From the NCBI RefSeq assembly GCF_027744825.2, contig NC_071345.1, positions 16,958,001 to 17,022,000 of the forward strand: 64,000 nucleotides of DNA. Direction: 5' to 3'. The notes under the pieces were generated by a model. That model was not told where the DNA came from, searched no databases, and was given only the letters and a program-made list of their open reading frames with translations. Shown here piece after piece: positions 62,370 through 64,000 of the stretch (positions within the stretch are counted from its first letter, which is position 1; each line of letters begins with the position of its first letter). The position numbers were made by a program, and so were the translations under genes. This DNA is from Synchiropus splendidus (Eukaryota; Chordata; Actinopteri; Syngnathiformes; Callionymidae).

Positions 62370-63092
62370 CTACGAATCTCATTTTACTCTCAGACGTTGA
62401 CATTGTATCACATGACCATCTAGAGCTCAGAGCAGACAGGTGAAATGGAGCCTTACTTGATTTCTGGCACCATGGACGATAAGAAAAAGTGCTCATGTTT
62501 AACCCTGAAAAAGCGCAAATTTGAAGCCTGATGCAGTTGCCACTTTACACAAGCAAATGGCAGACACCTGTGACTTCAACCTGAGCCACATTTGTGAGCA
62601 TGTTTCCATCAAATACTGGAGCAAATAGCGCTTGAAAACTGCCCCCAACACCGGGAGACGAGGGTGGTAGTAGGAGCATTACAAAGAGCAAGACATCAAA
62701 TTTGACTGTCTCAGATTCTGAAGAGGAACATTCACAGTCTGATGACCACCATGCAGAGAGACAGAAGGCTACTTGCGTGTGTAATGAAAGCGACAGTCAG
62801 TTTGCTGTAACAGGATGCAAGCATCACATATTGGTGCTCCATCACTGTGCTTCACTGTTTGTGATGGAGGTAGCGAAAAACGCGGAAATAGCAGCAAAAG
62901 CTGTGGGAGACAATACACTGCAAATAATGGGAGAGGCTGCAGTGTTGCGGATTTACTTCCATCCTAAATTCTGGGAACATACACAGCATAAATGAATCTC
63001 CTACAGTTTTACAACCTTTTGAAATTGTGATATAAAAGTTGATTATTTTATTTTTTTACACATTGCTGAACAAATGGAGATGAATATACTTT
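62370..63092 (+). other. Spacer between duplicated units, with an unrecognised 97-codon frame
   Basis: The frame at 62702-62995 begins SDSEEEHSQSDD (acidic, Ser-rich) and continues with a Cys/His-containing middle and an Ala-rich end. I recognise no domain. Upstream, a short ATG frame in good context (CACCATGGACG, near 62472) reads KKKCSCLTLKKRKFEA before a stop. Together with the flanking duplication this may be decayed transposon or retrocopy sequence, but no family can be named. Confidence 0.25.
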
Positions 63093-63331
63093 GTGCTTAA
63101 ATAAGAAGAACCATCTTGCACTTCCTTACCATACAGAATACTCTTATCAGTCACAGCAATATACTGATGCAAGCAGCTTACCAGTGTATATGAAATGCTT
63201 GTTTCAGACCCCACCAAAATCATTTTCATTGCATCTGTTCTTTAGCAGCATCCACACAGGACAATTGGGACTCGCTCAGTCAGTGAAAGGTAAATCCAGT
63301 CTATTTTCAAATTTCACACTATAACATAAGT
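63093..63331 (+). repeat. Direct duplication, right unit
   Basis: Second unit of the duplication described at 62113-62369. Compared with the left unit it carries an extra GGTAAATCCA before AGTCTATTTTC, which creates a donor-like AAAG/GTAAAT, while the shared TGCTTGTTTCAG resembles an acceptor. The 84 nt between them are open in one frame. It could equally be coincidence. Confidence 0.9.
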
Positions 63332-64000
63332 TCAGTTGCATCCAAACAGCACTGATCATTCGCATTTGCTATCGGTCGCTATTGGCATCGCAACTGTACA
63401 GTCACTGTTCATAAAGCTAGCAGCTGGATTGTCCATAGATGTGTATTTGAAAAAAAATTTTTTTTTTGTTTGTTTGTCCAATTTTTATTTAAAACTTTCA
63501 TATTTAATAGAATTTGTTGCAGTATTTGCGTTGTGATGGTAGCAGATTCCAGACCTGCCAGTGCCATTGTTGGTCCCAGAACCTCCCTCCTCTTCCTCTT
63601 CTTGAGCCTCAGCGGATGCGAATTGGCAGCGAGGTCATGTCCTTGCCTTGCTCCCAAACATGAGCATTGTCACAGTTAACTGAGCAAATTTACTTTTGAC
63701 TCAAGCTCATTCAGAACCTCACTCGAGCACACAGACTCTCCACACACAGACACAGACACACGCACACAAAAAGATGGACTACAAGCTTGCAGAGGAGACA
63801 ATCTCCCTTTCTGCCCGGGCCCGGCCCGGAGAAACTGAAGGTGTACTTGTTAATCTGGGACGATGGGGACAGGGTCACCATCTGTAACATTGACCAGGGG
63901 CAGTAAATGGATGAGGAAAGGTGAAAGGGCAGAACGTCAGACATTCCTCTGGAAAATAAACAGAAAACAGAAGCAAAAACTTGTTGATTTTGGCGCTTCA
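63332..64000. other. No gene seen
   Basis: No supported gene or repeat up to the window end; short homopolymer runs only. Confidence 0.5.

Noticed and set aside
1..64000. tRNA, rRNA, SINE with tRNA-like head, CRISPR array, prokaryotic operon
   Set aside because: Looked for A/B-box words, clover-leaf features, regularly spaced repeats and tandem same-strand genes; none found.

Overview
The window reads as vertebrate, most likely teleost fish, nuclear DNA. The evidence is fish-type LINE retrotransposon remnants with short tandem tails, many short non-autonomous DNA transposons, frequent microsatellites (GT, GATG, ATT) and the absence of long uninterrupted host reading frames. Nothing looks prokaryotic: there are no operons, rRNA, tRNA or CRISPR arrays. 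I could not recognise a single host protein-coding gene, so the window is best described as intergenic or long-intron DNA with interspersed repeats.

Layout. Positions 1-236 hold the 3' end of a young LINE, cut by the window edge. About 0.24-36.8 kb is mostly single-copy-looking sequence. It carries a large compound trinucleotide repeat (2.57-2.72 kb), an antisense LINE 3'-end remnant (12.54 kb), a GATG microsatellite (24.35 kb), one copy of a local repeat family (28.38 kb) and a possible SANT/Myb-like transposon remnant on the minus strand (28.7-29.0 kb). About 36.8-49.1 kb is richer in DNA-transposon pieces: AT-rich repeat, perfect hairpin, hAT-like termini, and a clear nested insertion at 43.14-44.29 kb, where a TA-flanked inverted-repeat element sits inside an older inverted-repeat element. 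About 50.5-57.3 kb is a transposon cluster. It contains the best-preserved coding sequence of the window, a 5'-truncated LINE reverse transcriptase with one internal stop (52.86-54.27 kb), followed by a decayed RTE/BovB-like fragment on the plus strand and a decayed, internally deleted CR1/Rex1-like fragment on the minus strand. The end of the window (62.1-63.3 kb) carries a direct duplication of about 250 bp with units about 975 bp apart.

No set of genes works together here. The recognisable coding sequence is retrotransposon-derived. Candidate host signals (exon-like intervals with strong splice sites at 9.63, 33.77 and 61.90 kb, and possible conserved regulatory sequence at 9.7-10.1 and 27.3-27.9 kb) are given as low-confidence findings that need comparative or RNA data. 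I found no convincing new biological system.
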